From DATKMS01 sp041497995 (GTDB taxonomy: Bacteria > Desulfobacterota > Binatia > HRBIN30), in assembly GCA_041497995.1 (NCBI GenBank), contig JBGQHM010000403.1, positions 1 through 6,107 on the forward strand: DNA of 6,107 nucleotides, in the 5' to 3' direction. A program made the position numbers and the translations under genes. Positions 1 to 5,632 of the stretch are shown here, one piece after another. The notes beneath the pieces were generated by a model. That model was not told the origin of the DNA. It made no database searches and saw nothing but the letters and a program-made list of their open reading frames with translations. Every line of letters begins with the position of its first letter. The stretch's first letter is position 1.

Positions 1-768
1 AACGAAGCCTGCGATCGTGCCGCCCGTGGCCTCGGTGCTCGCTGAACGAAGCATCAGCAACACGTACGGGAGCAGACCGAGACCGAAGGCGAGCGACGCC
101 ACCACGAGCGTGCGTCCGACGGCGCGGCGCTGCGACCACGCCGTCATGCAGATGAAGGCCACAAACCCGGCGGCGGCTGTCGCCATGACGAGATGGTTCA
201 GCAGGCTCAAGCCGTACAGGAATCCGAAGAGGGCGAGACAGACCTCGCTCTTGGTCGCACGCCAGCGGAAGAGCAAGTAGAGGCAGGCCGCCAGCAGGAA
301 CGCGTTGAGCGAGTAGACCTTTGGCATGACCGCATAGGTCCAGAAAGTGTGTGACACCCCCAGCGCCGCGGTCGCCAGGACAGCGGCCACGCGCGAACGC
401 GTCAGGTATTCCGCCGACAGAAGGACCAACACCAACGCCGCCGAAGCAAAGACGGCACTCGCGAAATTGGCGCGCCACGCCGGATCGCGGATGGGCAGCC
501 AGGTGAACGGATGCGCGACGTACACCCACAGCGGGTGCGCGAAGATGTCGACCTTGCCCTCGATGTGTCCGAGATACGCCCACGTCTGGAAGCGCGCGAA
601 GTCGCCGCCGCCCCAGAGGAGGCCCGGGGCGAGGGTCGTCACATAGAGGACGAGCGCCGCACTGAAGACGAGCAGGCTAGCGAGCGCCGCGCAGCGGTCA
701 GAACCGCGGCGCGGCGCGCGGCAGGCCGCCGATGGCGCCGACGCCGCCGAGCCACATTTCGTACCCAA
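1..768 (-). CDS. DUF2723 / protein O-mannosyltransferase-like membrane protein, N-terminal part (runs off window)
   Basis: Reading the minus strand gives one open frame from about 768 to base 1 with no stop, so the C-terminus is outside the window. A first hydrophobic helix ends in TLAPGLLWGGGD. Then come an amphipathic stretch, DPAWRANFASAVFA, SHTFWTYAVMPKVYSLNA, a hydrophobic run, and LYGLSLLNHLVMA. This order matches the DUF2723/TMEM260 glycosyltransferase family: a 'TLAP..W.D' start, then 'WR.N..SA', then 'FW..AV..EVY.LN', then 'GL...NH'. Those proteins are polytopic and are thought to transfer sugars from a lipid carrier at the membrane. Here the Asp after WGGG would be the putative catalytic acid, and the usual Glu before VY is Lys (PKVYSLN). 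Five or more helices are visible. The start is unsettled. No ATG, GTG or TTG lies between TTG 768 and GTG 642; GTG 642 would delete the first helix, and TTG 768 overlaps the PhyH gene by 71 bases with no Shine-Dalgarno. Coding sequence is certain from about 684 downward. The family is fairly sure; the sugar and target are unknown. Confidence 0.8.
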   Translation of the reverse strand, partial: MGTKCGSAASAPSAACRAPRRGSDRCAALASLLVFSAALVLYVTTLAPGLLWGGGDFARFQTWAYLGHIEGKVDIFAHPLWVYVAHPFTWLPIRDPAWRANFASAVFASAALVLVLLSAEYLTRSRVAAVLATAALGVSHTFWTYAVMPKVYSLNAFLLAACLYLLFRWRATKSEVCLALFGFLYGLSLLNHLVMATAAAGFVAFICMTAWSQRRAVGRTLVVASLAFGLGLLPYVLLMLRSASTEATGGTIAGFV

Positions 769-1477
769 GCAGCTGGCGCAAACGCGGCGTAGCGCGCTCG
801 AGCACCGCCGGGTCGAGCGACTTGAAGAAGTTCTCCTGCTGACGCATGAACGGGCGGCAGTAGTACGTGAGGATCCCATGGCGCTTCTGATCCTTGGTGC
901 GGTTCGCACCCGTCTGGTGCCACAGCGCGCCGTGGAAGACCATCGCCGTGCCGCGCGGGCCGGTGACGGCCACCGTGTCGTATCGCTGCGTGTAGTCGGG
1001 GTTGTGCCGTAGCTTGTGTGACATCGGTACGATCCGTGTCGCACCGTTCTCGTCGGTGAAGTCGTCGAGGAACCACATGACGTTGGTGACCAAGGCGTAC
1101 TCCGGAAACGGCGACGGCACGTAGTCCTGGTCGGAGTGCAGGAACATCGGCTTGCCGCCCGGCCCGGCAATGTTGGCGTTTACGTTCGAGAGCAGGCAGC
1201 TCGGACCCAGCAGATGACCCACGAGCTCGAGCGCCAGCTCGTTCTGCACCAGCTCTTCGAAGATACGCCCCTTGTTGAGCAACACCCACACGCGTTGATT
1301 GGAGCCGTCCTCGTAGACGTAGTCGATACCGTTGGCGATCTCTTCGGCGGCGACGCGCACGAGCGTCTGGCGCACCTCGTCGAGCTCCGCGGGCTCTAGT
1401 GCGTTCTGGACGAGACAGTATCCTTGTTCCTCCAGCTCGGCTTTGTAGCGCTTCATGTCGGCAGGGGTCGGTTTCAT
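698..1477 (-). CDS. phytanoyl-CoA dioxygenase (PhyH) family protein
   Basis: The product is 259 residues, normal for bacterial members of this Fe(II)- and 2-oxoglutarate-dependent oxygenase family, which hydroxylate or halogenate varied small molecules using O2. The facial triad is visible as H114-S-D116 (in LHSDQDY) and H187 (in GALWHQTG). R199, twelve residues after the distal His, is the likely 2-oxoglutarate carboxylate binder (PHYH has a comparable His-to-Arg distance). The double-stranded beta-helix core runs from about NVNANI to TYYCRPF. No signal peptide is seen, so it should be cytoplasmic. I chose ATG 1477 (MKPTPADMKRYK). The frame stays open to a GTG at 1528, but that GTG lies inside a palindromic repeat and adds a peptide unlike the family. 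ATG 1456 is the other option. No clear Shine-Dalgarno precedes any of them. The stop at 698-700 is immediately followed by the DUF2723 gene, so the two are probably co-transcribed. The substrate cannot be read from sequence; the motifs suggest an active hydroxylase, not a dead homologue. Confidence 0.93.
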   Translation of the reverse strand: MKPTPADMKRYKAELEEQGYCLVQNALEPAELDEVRQTLVRVAAEEIANGIDYVYEDGSNQRVWVLLNKGRIFEELVQNELALELVGHLLGPSCLLSNVNANIAGPGGKPMFLHSDQDYVPSPFPEYALVTNVMWFLDDFTDENGATRIVPMSHKLRHNPDYTQRYDTVAVTGPRGTAMVFHGALWHQTGANRTKDQKRHGILTYYCRPFMRQQENFFKSLDPAVLERATPRLRQLLGYEMWLGGVGAIGGLPRAAPRF

Positions 1478-1522
1478 GAGAGGCGTTCTAGCAAATCCGG
1501 AAGACAGTCGGAAAGCCAGCAC

Positions 1523-1599
1523 TCGCACCGGCCAGAGGCCGGTGCCACCTGATCACGGAAGCAGCAGGGTTTGGTGGCACCGGCCTCTGGCCGGTGCGA
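1523..1599. repeat. REP-like pair of palindromes in inverted orientation (BIME-like)
   Basis: Two perfect 27-base inverted arms, 1523-1549 and 1573-1599, are separated by a 23-base spacer. Each arm also contains its own palindrome: GCACCGGCC-AGA-GGCCGGTGC (1525-1545) and GCACCGGCC-TCT-GGCCGGTGC (1577-1597), i.e. 9-bp stems with 3-base loops. The DNA or RNA could therefore fold either as two small hairpins or as one 27-bp stem. This is the architecture of repetitive extragenic palindromes arranged as a head-to-head pair. It sits in the 137-base gap between the ferric-reductase-like gene and the PhyH gene, both on the minus strand, so it could attenuate transcription or protect the upstream 3' end. 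There is no T tract, so it is not a standard intrinsic terminator. Copies elsewhere in the genome would be needed to prove a REP family. Confidence 0.85.
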
Positions 1600-1614
1600 A
1601 CCCCTTCGACAAAG

Positions 1615-2244
1615 CTATCCGCGCAGTGCCGCTGCAATCGCCGGCGTCCGCCGCCGGCTGCGCAACCGCACGACGAACCGCAATCCAATGACTGCCAGCA
1701 GGATAAAGACGAAGGGCGTATACCACAACGAGGTGAGCGCGCGTGGCGCGTAGCTGGTGAAGAAGATGAACCAGACATAGTAGCTCCCCGTCGTGTGCAG
1801 CCGGCGCCAGGCGCGTGGACCGATCCACGCGGCGGTACGGTCGAACGAGGTCGCGGTCATCGCCGCAATGAACACGTAGGCCAGTCCACCGCCGCCGACC
1901 GTGACCGGGTCGGCCTTGAACTGGTCACCCAGCCGGACCGCCAACGCGACGATGGCGATGAGATGAATGAAGTGGGACGCGGCGAACGACACGCCAAGGT
2001 AGCGGCGGTTGCGCCGCATCCAGCGCGTCAGCGGTGCCGGCCACATGGCGTAGAGCGACGACGCGCTGAACGCACTGGTGAACAGGACGAACGACGTCTG
2101 CGCACTGGTGCGAACCGTGGCGCGCAGGCCCGCTTCATTGACGCCGTCCACTCCGAGGATCGCGGCCATCAGACCGACGACGACGAGCGTGGACCACCTG
2201 ACGATTGGCCAGCCGGCGAAGTTGTGCTCCGTGACGCGGGTCAT
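1615..2244 (-). CDS. ferric reductase-like transmembrane (MsrQ/YedZ-like) haem-binding protein
   Basis: The product is 209 residues with about six hydrophobic segments, near residues 17-32, 48-66, 84-104, 118-133, 153-165 and 175-193. Histidines fall in the third helix (H91 and H94, SFAASHFIHLIAI) and the start of the fifth (H150, WRRLHTTGSYYVW). The R-N-R-R-Y-L-G lead into helix 3 and W..LH before helix 5 are typical of the ferric-reductase-like transmembrane domain. Members such as MsrQ carry b-type haem and pass electrons across the inner membrane. No flavin or NAD domain is attached and no MsrP gene is beside it, so the partner is unknown. The second His usually found about 13 residues after H150 is replaced (T163), which would change haem number or ligation. 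I chose ATG 2244 because AGGTG lies seven bases upstream; GTG 2262 would add six residues without a better site. The gene is first in a minus-strand series and diverges from aat. Assignment to the broad family is good; the exact role is not known. Confidence 0.78.
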   Translation of the reverse strand: MTRVTEHNFAGWPIVRWSTLVVVGLMAAILGVDGVNEAGLRATVRTSAQTSFVLFTSAFSASSLYAMWPAPLTRWMRRNRRYLGVSFAASHFIHLIAIVALAVRLGDQFKADPVTVGGGGLAYVFIAAMTATSFDRTAAWIGPRAWRRLHTTGSYYVWFIFFTSYAPRALTSLWYTPFVFILLAVIGLRFVVRLRSRRRTPAIAAALRG

Positions 2245-2356
2245 CGCCGCACACCTAACCACATCTCGACGACGCTTTTGAAGCGCGCTGTTTCGACAAT
2301 CGTCCCGGGCGGTCCTGCTGCGCGGAATATGCTATAGGTCGCTTCCTACACGTCCG
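2245..2356. promoter_or_regulatory. divergent intergenic region between the ferric-reductase-like gene and aat
   Basis: This 112-base gap separates two divergent genes and must contain both promoters if each is transcribed on its own. The only AT-rich island is at 2326-2337 (AATATGCTATAG). It could serve as a -10 element in either direction and would give aat a very short leader. I see no convincing -35 box at the right spacing for either gene, and no clear operator palindrome. The assignment rests on gene orientation more than on motifs. Confidence 0.35.
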
Positions 2357-3010
2357 ATGCCGGTTCTAGAATTTCCCGACCCACGGAGCGCCAACCCGGA
2401 AGGTGTGGTTGCCATTGGCGGCGACTTGCATCCCGACTCGCTGCTGCTCGCGTACCGCCAAGGGATCTTTCCGTGGCCCGTGGAGGGTCTGCCGTTGTTG
2501 TGGTTCTCCCCCGCGGAGCGCGGAGTGCTGGAGTTCGCGCGACTGCACGTGCCGCGCAGCTTGGCGCGAGCGCAGAAGCATACGACCCTGCAGTTCACCG
2601 TCGACGCGGCGTTTGCGCAGGTCATCCGTGGCTGCGCCGACACACCGCGGCCCGGGCAGGACGGAACATGGATCACCAAGCAGATCGTCACCGCCTACAC
2701 GCGACTGCACCGTCTCGGAGTGGCGCACAGCGTCGAAGCGTGGAGCGGTCCGCACTTGGTCGGTGGCATTTACGGTGTCGATGTCGGCGGCGCGTTCGCC
2801 GCGGAGAGCATGTTCTACCACGAGCCGAACGCCTCCAAGCTGGCGCTGCTGCACCTCATCAACCACCTGCGCAGCCACGGTCTCGATTGGCTGGATACGC
2901 AAGTGCTGACGCCGCACGTCGTCCGTCTCGGCGCCCGTGCGATGCCGCGTGATGCGTTCCTCGACAAGCTCCGACAGGCTCGTGCTCGGGGCCTGCGCCT
3001 CTTTCCCTGA
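2357..3010 (+). CDS. aat: leucyl/phenylalanyl-tRNA--protein transferase
   Basis: This cytoplasmic enzyme moves Leu or Phe from aminoacyl-tRNA to the N-terminal Arg or Lys of proteins, creating N-degrons recognised by ClpS for ClpAP degradation. At 217 residues it has the usual length. Family blocks appear in order: the opening FPDP and GGDL, YRQGIFPWP (33-41), LWFSPAERGVL (48-58), a WITKQIV..Y..LH segment (105-118), GVAHSVEAW (121-129), LVGGIYGV (134-141), the AAESMF block (148-153), NASK.AL (158-163) and the DTQ/LGA region (180-193). E150, D180 and Q182 line up at a constant offset with E. coli E156, D186 and Q188, the last two being proposed as the catalytic relay. The usual Cys of D-C-Q is Thr here. 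The start at ATG 2357 gives the normal N-terminus, although no strong Shine-Dalgarno is visible. The rhodanese gene follows 50 bases downstream on the same strand, probably co-transcribed. No clpS or clpA is in view. Confidence 0.97.
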   Translation: MPVLEFPDPRSANPEGVVAIGGDLHPDSLLLAYRQGIFPWPVEGLPLLWFSPAERGVLEFARLHVPRSLARAQKHTTLQFTVDAAFAQVIRGCADTPRPGQDGTWITKQIVTAYTRLHRLGVAHSVEAWSGPHLVGGIYGVDVGGAFAAESMFYHEPNASKLALLHLINHLRSHGLDWLDTQVLTPHVVRLGARAMPRDAFLDKLRQARARGLRLFP

Positions 3011-3060
3011 GTCGTGGACGCGATTGCCGCGCGCGTCCCGCTTGATACAGTGCCTCCCAT

Positions 3061-3381
3061 ATGGTCCGCGAAGTCACCCCAATCGAAGTGAAGCGGCAGC
3101 TCGACAGCGGTCGGCCGCTTGTCCTGCTCGATGTCCGCGAGCCCGAGGAGCTACAGCTCGCACGCCTGCCCGGGGCGGTGCACATCCCGATGGGCGACGT
3201 GCCCGGCCGGGTGCACGAGCTCGATCCCGACGCCGAGATCGTCGTCTTCTGCCATCACGGCATCCGCAGCGCCAGCGTCGCCCAGTTCCTGGCCCAACGC
3301 GAGTTCGCACATGTGGTGAACTTGGCCGGTGGCATCGATACCTGGTCCGTGACCATCGATCCCAGCGTCCCGCGCTACTGA
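3061..3381 (+). CDS. single-domain rhodanese-like sulfurtransferase
   Basis: The 106-residue product is one rhodanese domain with no extension. Rhodaneses carry sulfane sulfur as a cysteine persulfide. The CH2A-like motif LLDVREPEE (22-30) and HIPMGDV (41-47) are followed by the active-site loop C64-H-H-G-I-R69-S70. This is a six-residue CxxGxRS loop, typical of sulfur-specific rhodaneses, not of the longer arsenate-reductase/Cdc25-type loop. The NLAGGIDTWS segment and the terminal DPSVPRY are the signature of rhodaneses linked or fused to MoeB/ThiF adenylyltransferases, so a role in sulfur delivery for thiocarboxylate, molybdopterin or thiamine chemistry is possible. No such partner is adjacent. 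No signal peptide or transmembrane segment is seen, so it should be cytoplasmic. ATG 3061 starts right at the domain edge, and no Shine-Dalgarno is evident ahead of it. It lies 50 bases after aat on the same strand and may share its transcript. Confidence 0.93.
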   Translation: MVREVTPIEVKRQLDSGRPLVLLDVREPEELQLARLPGAVHIPMGDVPGRVHELDPDAEIVVFCHHGIRSASVAQFLAQREFAHVVNLAGGIDTWSVTIDPSVPRY

Positions 3382-3413
3382 CGCCAGCCTCCGAGCCACC
3401 CCAATCGCAGGGG

Positions 3414-3440
3414 TTGGAAAATGATGCTGTGCGTTATAAG
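3414..3440 (+). promoter_or_regulatory. candidate sigma-70-type promoter ahead of the acyl-CoA dehydrogenase
   Basis: TTGGAA (3414-3419) and TATAAG (3435-3440) match four of six and five of six consensus bases. The 15-base spacer is shorter than the usual 17, which weakens the call. Transcription would begin near 3447 and leave a leader of about 190 bases before the dehydrogenase start. It sits just past the rhodanese stop in the 257-base gap 3382-3638. A second weak possibility is the TGGTATGC stretch near 3493-3500, an extended -10-like sequence without a clear -35. Confidence 0.25.
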
Positions 3441-3577
3441 AAATGGGGACGCCGTAACGTGTCTAGGGCACTCGCTCCCGCCGCGGTCTGGCTGGTATGC
3501 AATTGGCTGTCACAGGCTACTCACGGGTGACGGTGCGGCTTCGGTGGTGTGGAGTGATTCGGGGGTCGGTCGGGTGG

Positions 3578-3602
3578 CGCTTCACCGGGAACCGGTGAGG
3601 CG
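3578..3602 (+). promoter_or_regulatory. leader hairpin / palindrome upstream of the acyl-CoA dehydrogenase
   Basis: An 11-bp stem (3578-3588 with 3592-3602, one G-T wobble in DNA reading) closes on a GAA triloop. The core is TCACCGG-GAA-CCGGTGA. It ends 21 bases before the ribosome-binding site of the dehydrogenase. No T tract follows, so it is not an intrinsic terminator. It could be an mRNA 5'-stabilising or translation-controlling hairpin. As DNA it could equally be the operator of a dimeric repressor, as is common for fatty-acid degradation genes. Its CACCGG...CCGGTG core resembles the palindromes at 1523-1599. Function is inferred only. Confidence 0.4.
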
Positions 3603-3638
3603 GCGGCGAACTTTGAAGATCAAAGGGGGCACACGGCT

Positions 3639-5552
3639 ATGAGTGCAACGAGCGTACGGGTGACGACCGAAGAGGAGTCACGCAAGGTCGCGGAAGACGC
3701 GCGTGAAACGGAGTGGGCGGGGCGCGGTTTTCTCCGCGAGCTCTTCCTGGGGAACTTGAGCCTGCCGCTGATCCATCCCTTCCCGGCGGACGGTCAGGAA
3801 CGGCCGGAGTTCGCGAAGTTCTTCAACGACCTGAAAACCTTCCTGCGCGACGAGGTCGATGCGGTCGCCATCGATCAAACCGGCGAGTATCCGGAGCACG
3901 TCGTCGACGGCCTGCGCAAGCTCGGCGCTTTCGGGATGAAGATCCCGAAGGAGTACGGCGGCCTCGGCTTCACGGTCAGCGAGTACACCAAAGTCATGCA
4001 GATGGTCGGCCCGTACGACGGCAACGTCTGCGCGCTGCTCTCCGCGCATCAGTCGATCGGTGTCCCGCAGCCGCTGAAGCTGTTCGGTACGCCAGAGCAG
4101 AAGAAGAAGTACCTGCCGCGCTGCGCCGCCGGCGCCATTTCCGCGTTTGCGCTCACCGAACCGCACGTCGGCTCCGACCCCGCGAGCTTGTCGACCACCG
4201 CCGAACGCGACGGCGACTTCTACATCTTGAACGGTGAGAAGCTCTGGTGCACCAACGGCACACTGGCCGAGCTGCTCGTGGTCATGGCGCGCGATCCCAA
4301 GAGCAAGAAGATCAGCGCCTTCATCGTCGAGACGAACTGGCCGGGGGTCAAGGTCGAGTACCGCTGCCGTTTCATGGGGCTGAAGGCGCTCGCCAACGGG
4401 GTGGTCAGCTTCCGCGACGTGCGCGTCCCGCGCGAGAATCTCGTCGGCGAGGAAGGAAAGGGACTGAAGATCGCACTCATCACCTTGAACACCGGGCGCC
4501 TCACGCTCCCGGCTGCGTGCGCCGGCATCGGCAAGCAGTGCCTGGAGATCGTCCGCAACTGGGCGAACGAGCGCGTGCAGTGGGGCGTGCCGATCTGGAA
4601 GCACGAAGCCATCGCGCACCGCGTCGCCGACATGGCGGCTACCATCTTCGCGATGGACTCGATCTCCAAGCTGGCCAGCGCCATGGCGGACCGTGGCGGC
4701 TACGACATCCGCCTCGAAGCCGCCGCCGCCAAAGAGTGGAACACGGTGCGCGCCTGGGAGATCGCCGATCAGACCCTGCAGATCCGCGGTGGCCGTGGCT
4801 ACGAAACCGAAAGCTCTCTCGAAGGCCGCGGCGAGATTCCAATTCCGGTGGAACGGGTGATGCGTGACTGCCGCATCAACCTGATCTTCGAGGGGTCGAG
4901 CGAGGTGATGCACCTGTTCATGGCGCGCGAGGCGGTCGACAAGCACCTGCAGGTCGCGGGCGCGATGATCGACCCGAAGAACGGTGTGAAGGAAAAGCTG
5001 GCCGCGATGCCCAAGATCCTGTCGCACTATGCCAGCTGGTATCCGCCGCTGTGGTTGCGGGGATTCGGGAATCCGTTCCGCTACAGCGACTGGGGCAAGC
5101 TGGCGCCGCATCTGCGTTTCATCGATCGCAGCGCCCGCAAGTTGGCACGCGAGAGCTTCCACGGCATGGCGGTCTATCAAGCCAAGATGGAGCGCAAGCA
5201 GGGGTTCCTGTTCCGCTGTGTCGACGTTGTCATGGAGTTGTTCGCCATGTCCGCGACCATCTCGCATGCGCGACAGATGCTCGATGCGCGCGATCCGCAG
5301 GCACAGCACGCGGTGGAGCTTGCCGATCTCTTCTGCCGCAACGCGCGTCGCCGCGTGAAGAAATTCTTCGGCGACCTGTGGCGCAACGACGACGCAACCA
5401 AGAATCGAGTTGCCGCCAACGTCATGAAGGGCGAGCACACGTGGCTGGAGGACGGTTACATCAACCTCGGCCTGACGCCGGGGGCGCTGAAGCCGGGCTT
5501 CCTCACGGCCGTCGCGCGGCCGGAGGACAAGATCGCCGCTGCGGGCAGCTGA
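3639..5552 (+). CDS. acyl-CoA dehydrogenase, long VLCAD-like form
   Basis: This FAD flavoprotein would introduce the 2,3-double bond into an acyl-CoA, the first step of beta-oxidation, passing electrons to electron-transfer flavoprotein. The N-terminal helical domain covers about residues 57-165. The middle beta domain has the flavin/substrate block FALTEPHVGSDPA (170-182) and LNGEKLWCTNG (197-207). The C-terminal helical domain includes LNTGRLTLPAA (283-293), QIRGGRGYE (381-389) and LIFEGSSEVM (415-424), where E418 is the expected catalytic base. About 200 further residues follow, as in VLCAD/ACAD9-type enzymes, which are about 600 residues or more against about 380-400 for short or medium forms. 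The extension holds a Trp/Tyr-rich stretch (464-485) and basic helices, suggesting membrane association as in VLCAD. The start at ATG 3639 is well supported by AAAGGGGG ending ten bases upstream. The first 55 residues precede the recognised fold and are charged. It stands alone on the plus strand and converges with the kinase gene. Family sure; chain length preference not readable. Confidence 0.95.
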   Translation: MSATSVRVTTEEESRKVAEDARETEWAGRGFLRELFLGNLSLPLIHPFPADGQERPEFAKFFNDLKTFLRDEVDAVAIDQTGEYPEHVVDGLRKLGAFGMKIPKEYGGLGFTVSEYTKVMQMVGPYDGNVCALLSAHQSIGVPQPLKLFGTPEQKKKYLPRCAAGAISAFALTEPHVGSDPASLSTTAERDGDFYILNGEKLWCTNGTLAELLVVMARDPKSKKISAFIVETNWPGVKVEYRCRFMGLKALANGVVSFRDVRVPRENLVGEEGKGLKIALITLNTGRLTLPAACAGIGKQCLEIVRNWANERVQWGVPIWKHEAIAHRVADMAATIFAMDSISKLASAMADRGGYDIRLEAAAAKEWNTVRAWEIADQTLQIRGGRGYETESSLEGRGEIPIPVERVMRDCRINLIFEGSSEVMHLFMAREAVDKHLQVAGAMIDPKNGVKEKLAAMPKILSHYASWYPPLWLRGFGNPFRYSDWGKLAPHLRFIDRSARKLARESFHGMAVYQAKMERKQGFLFRCVDVVMELFAMSATISHARQMLDARDPQAQHAVELADLFCRNARRRVKKFFGDLWRNDDATKNRVAANVMKGEHTWLEDGYINLGLTPGALKPGFLTAVARPEDKIAAAGS

Positions 5553-5568
5553 TCCGGCGTCTCTGAAG

Positions 5569-5632
5569 CGTGAAGCGTATCTCGTCGGAGAGGTTTCTCC
5601 TGCGAGATACGCTTCACGAGATACGCTTCACG
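5569..5632. repeat. heptamer-built inverted and tandem repeat forming a long hairpin between convergent genes
   Basis: The 14-base unit CGAGATACGCTTCA occurs twice in tandem (5603-5616, 5617-5630) and once inverted (5571-5584). With flanking bases, 5569-5584 pairs perfectly over 16 bp with 5603-5618, and alternatively with 5617-5632. Inside the loop, GGAGA (5587-5591) pairs with TCTCC (5596-5600) around GGTT, extending the hairpin. The unit reads as two heptamers (CGAGATA and CGCTTCA), and an extra TGAAGCG precedes the inverted copy at 5564-5570. It lies just after the dehydrogenase stop and overlaps the 3' end of the oppositely oriented kinase gene. It may act as a two-way transcription barrier, though no T tract is present on either strand. 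Small extragenic repeat families of this sort are known in GC-rich genomes; genomic copy number is unknown here. Confidence 0.8.

Noticed and set aside
639..1289. 216-codon minus-strand frame over the PhyH gene
   Set aside because: It is a frame-shifted reading of the PhyH sequence; the PhyH frame carries the HxD...H triad and correct length.
1478..1528. N-terminal extension of PhyH to a GTG at 1528
   Set aside because: The GTG lies inside the left palindrome arm, the 17 extra residues do not resemble family N-termini, and ATG 1477 starts at the expected place.
1594..2337. 247-codon plus-strand frame across the ferric-reductase-like gene
   Set aside because: It is Arg/Gln/Asp-rich low-complexity antisense translation with no recognisable motif. 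The minus strand encodes a coherent six-helix protein with placed histidines.
2366..2917. 183-codon minus-strand frame and several plus-strand frames over aat
   Set aside because: All aat family blocks lie in the frame starting at 2357, and the others lack motifs.
3396..3417. Possible terminator after the rhodanese (CCACCCC with GGGGTTGG)
   Set aside because: The stem is only five pairs plus a bulged extension and has no T tract, so it is too weak to call.
3678..5438. 586-codon open frame on the minus strand, fully antisense to the acyl-CoA dehydrogenase
   Set aside because: The plus strand has unmistakable acyl-CoA dehydrogenase motifs throughout. The antisense frame is rich in His, Arg, Asp and Ala from complementary GC-rich codons and shows no domain, so it is a high-GC shadow.
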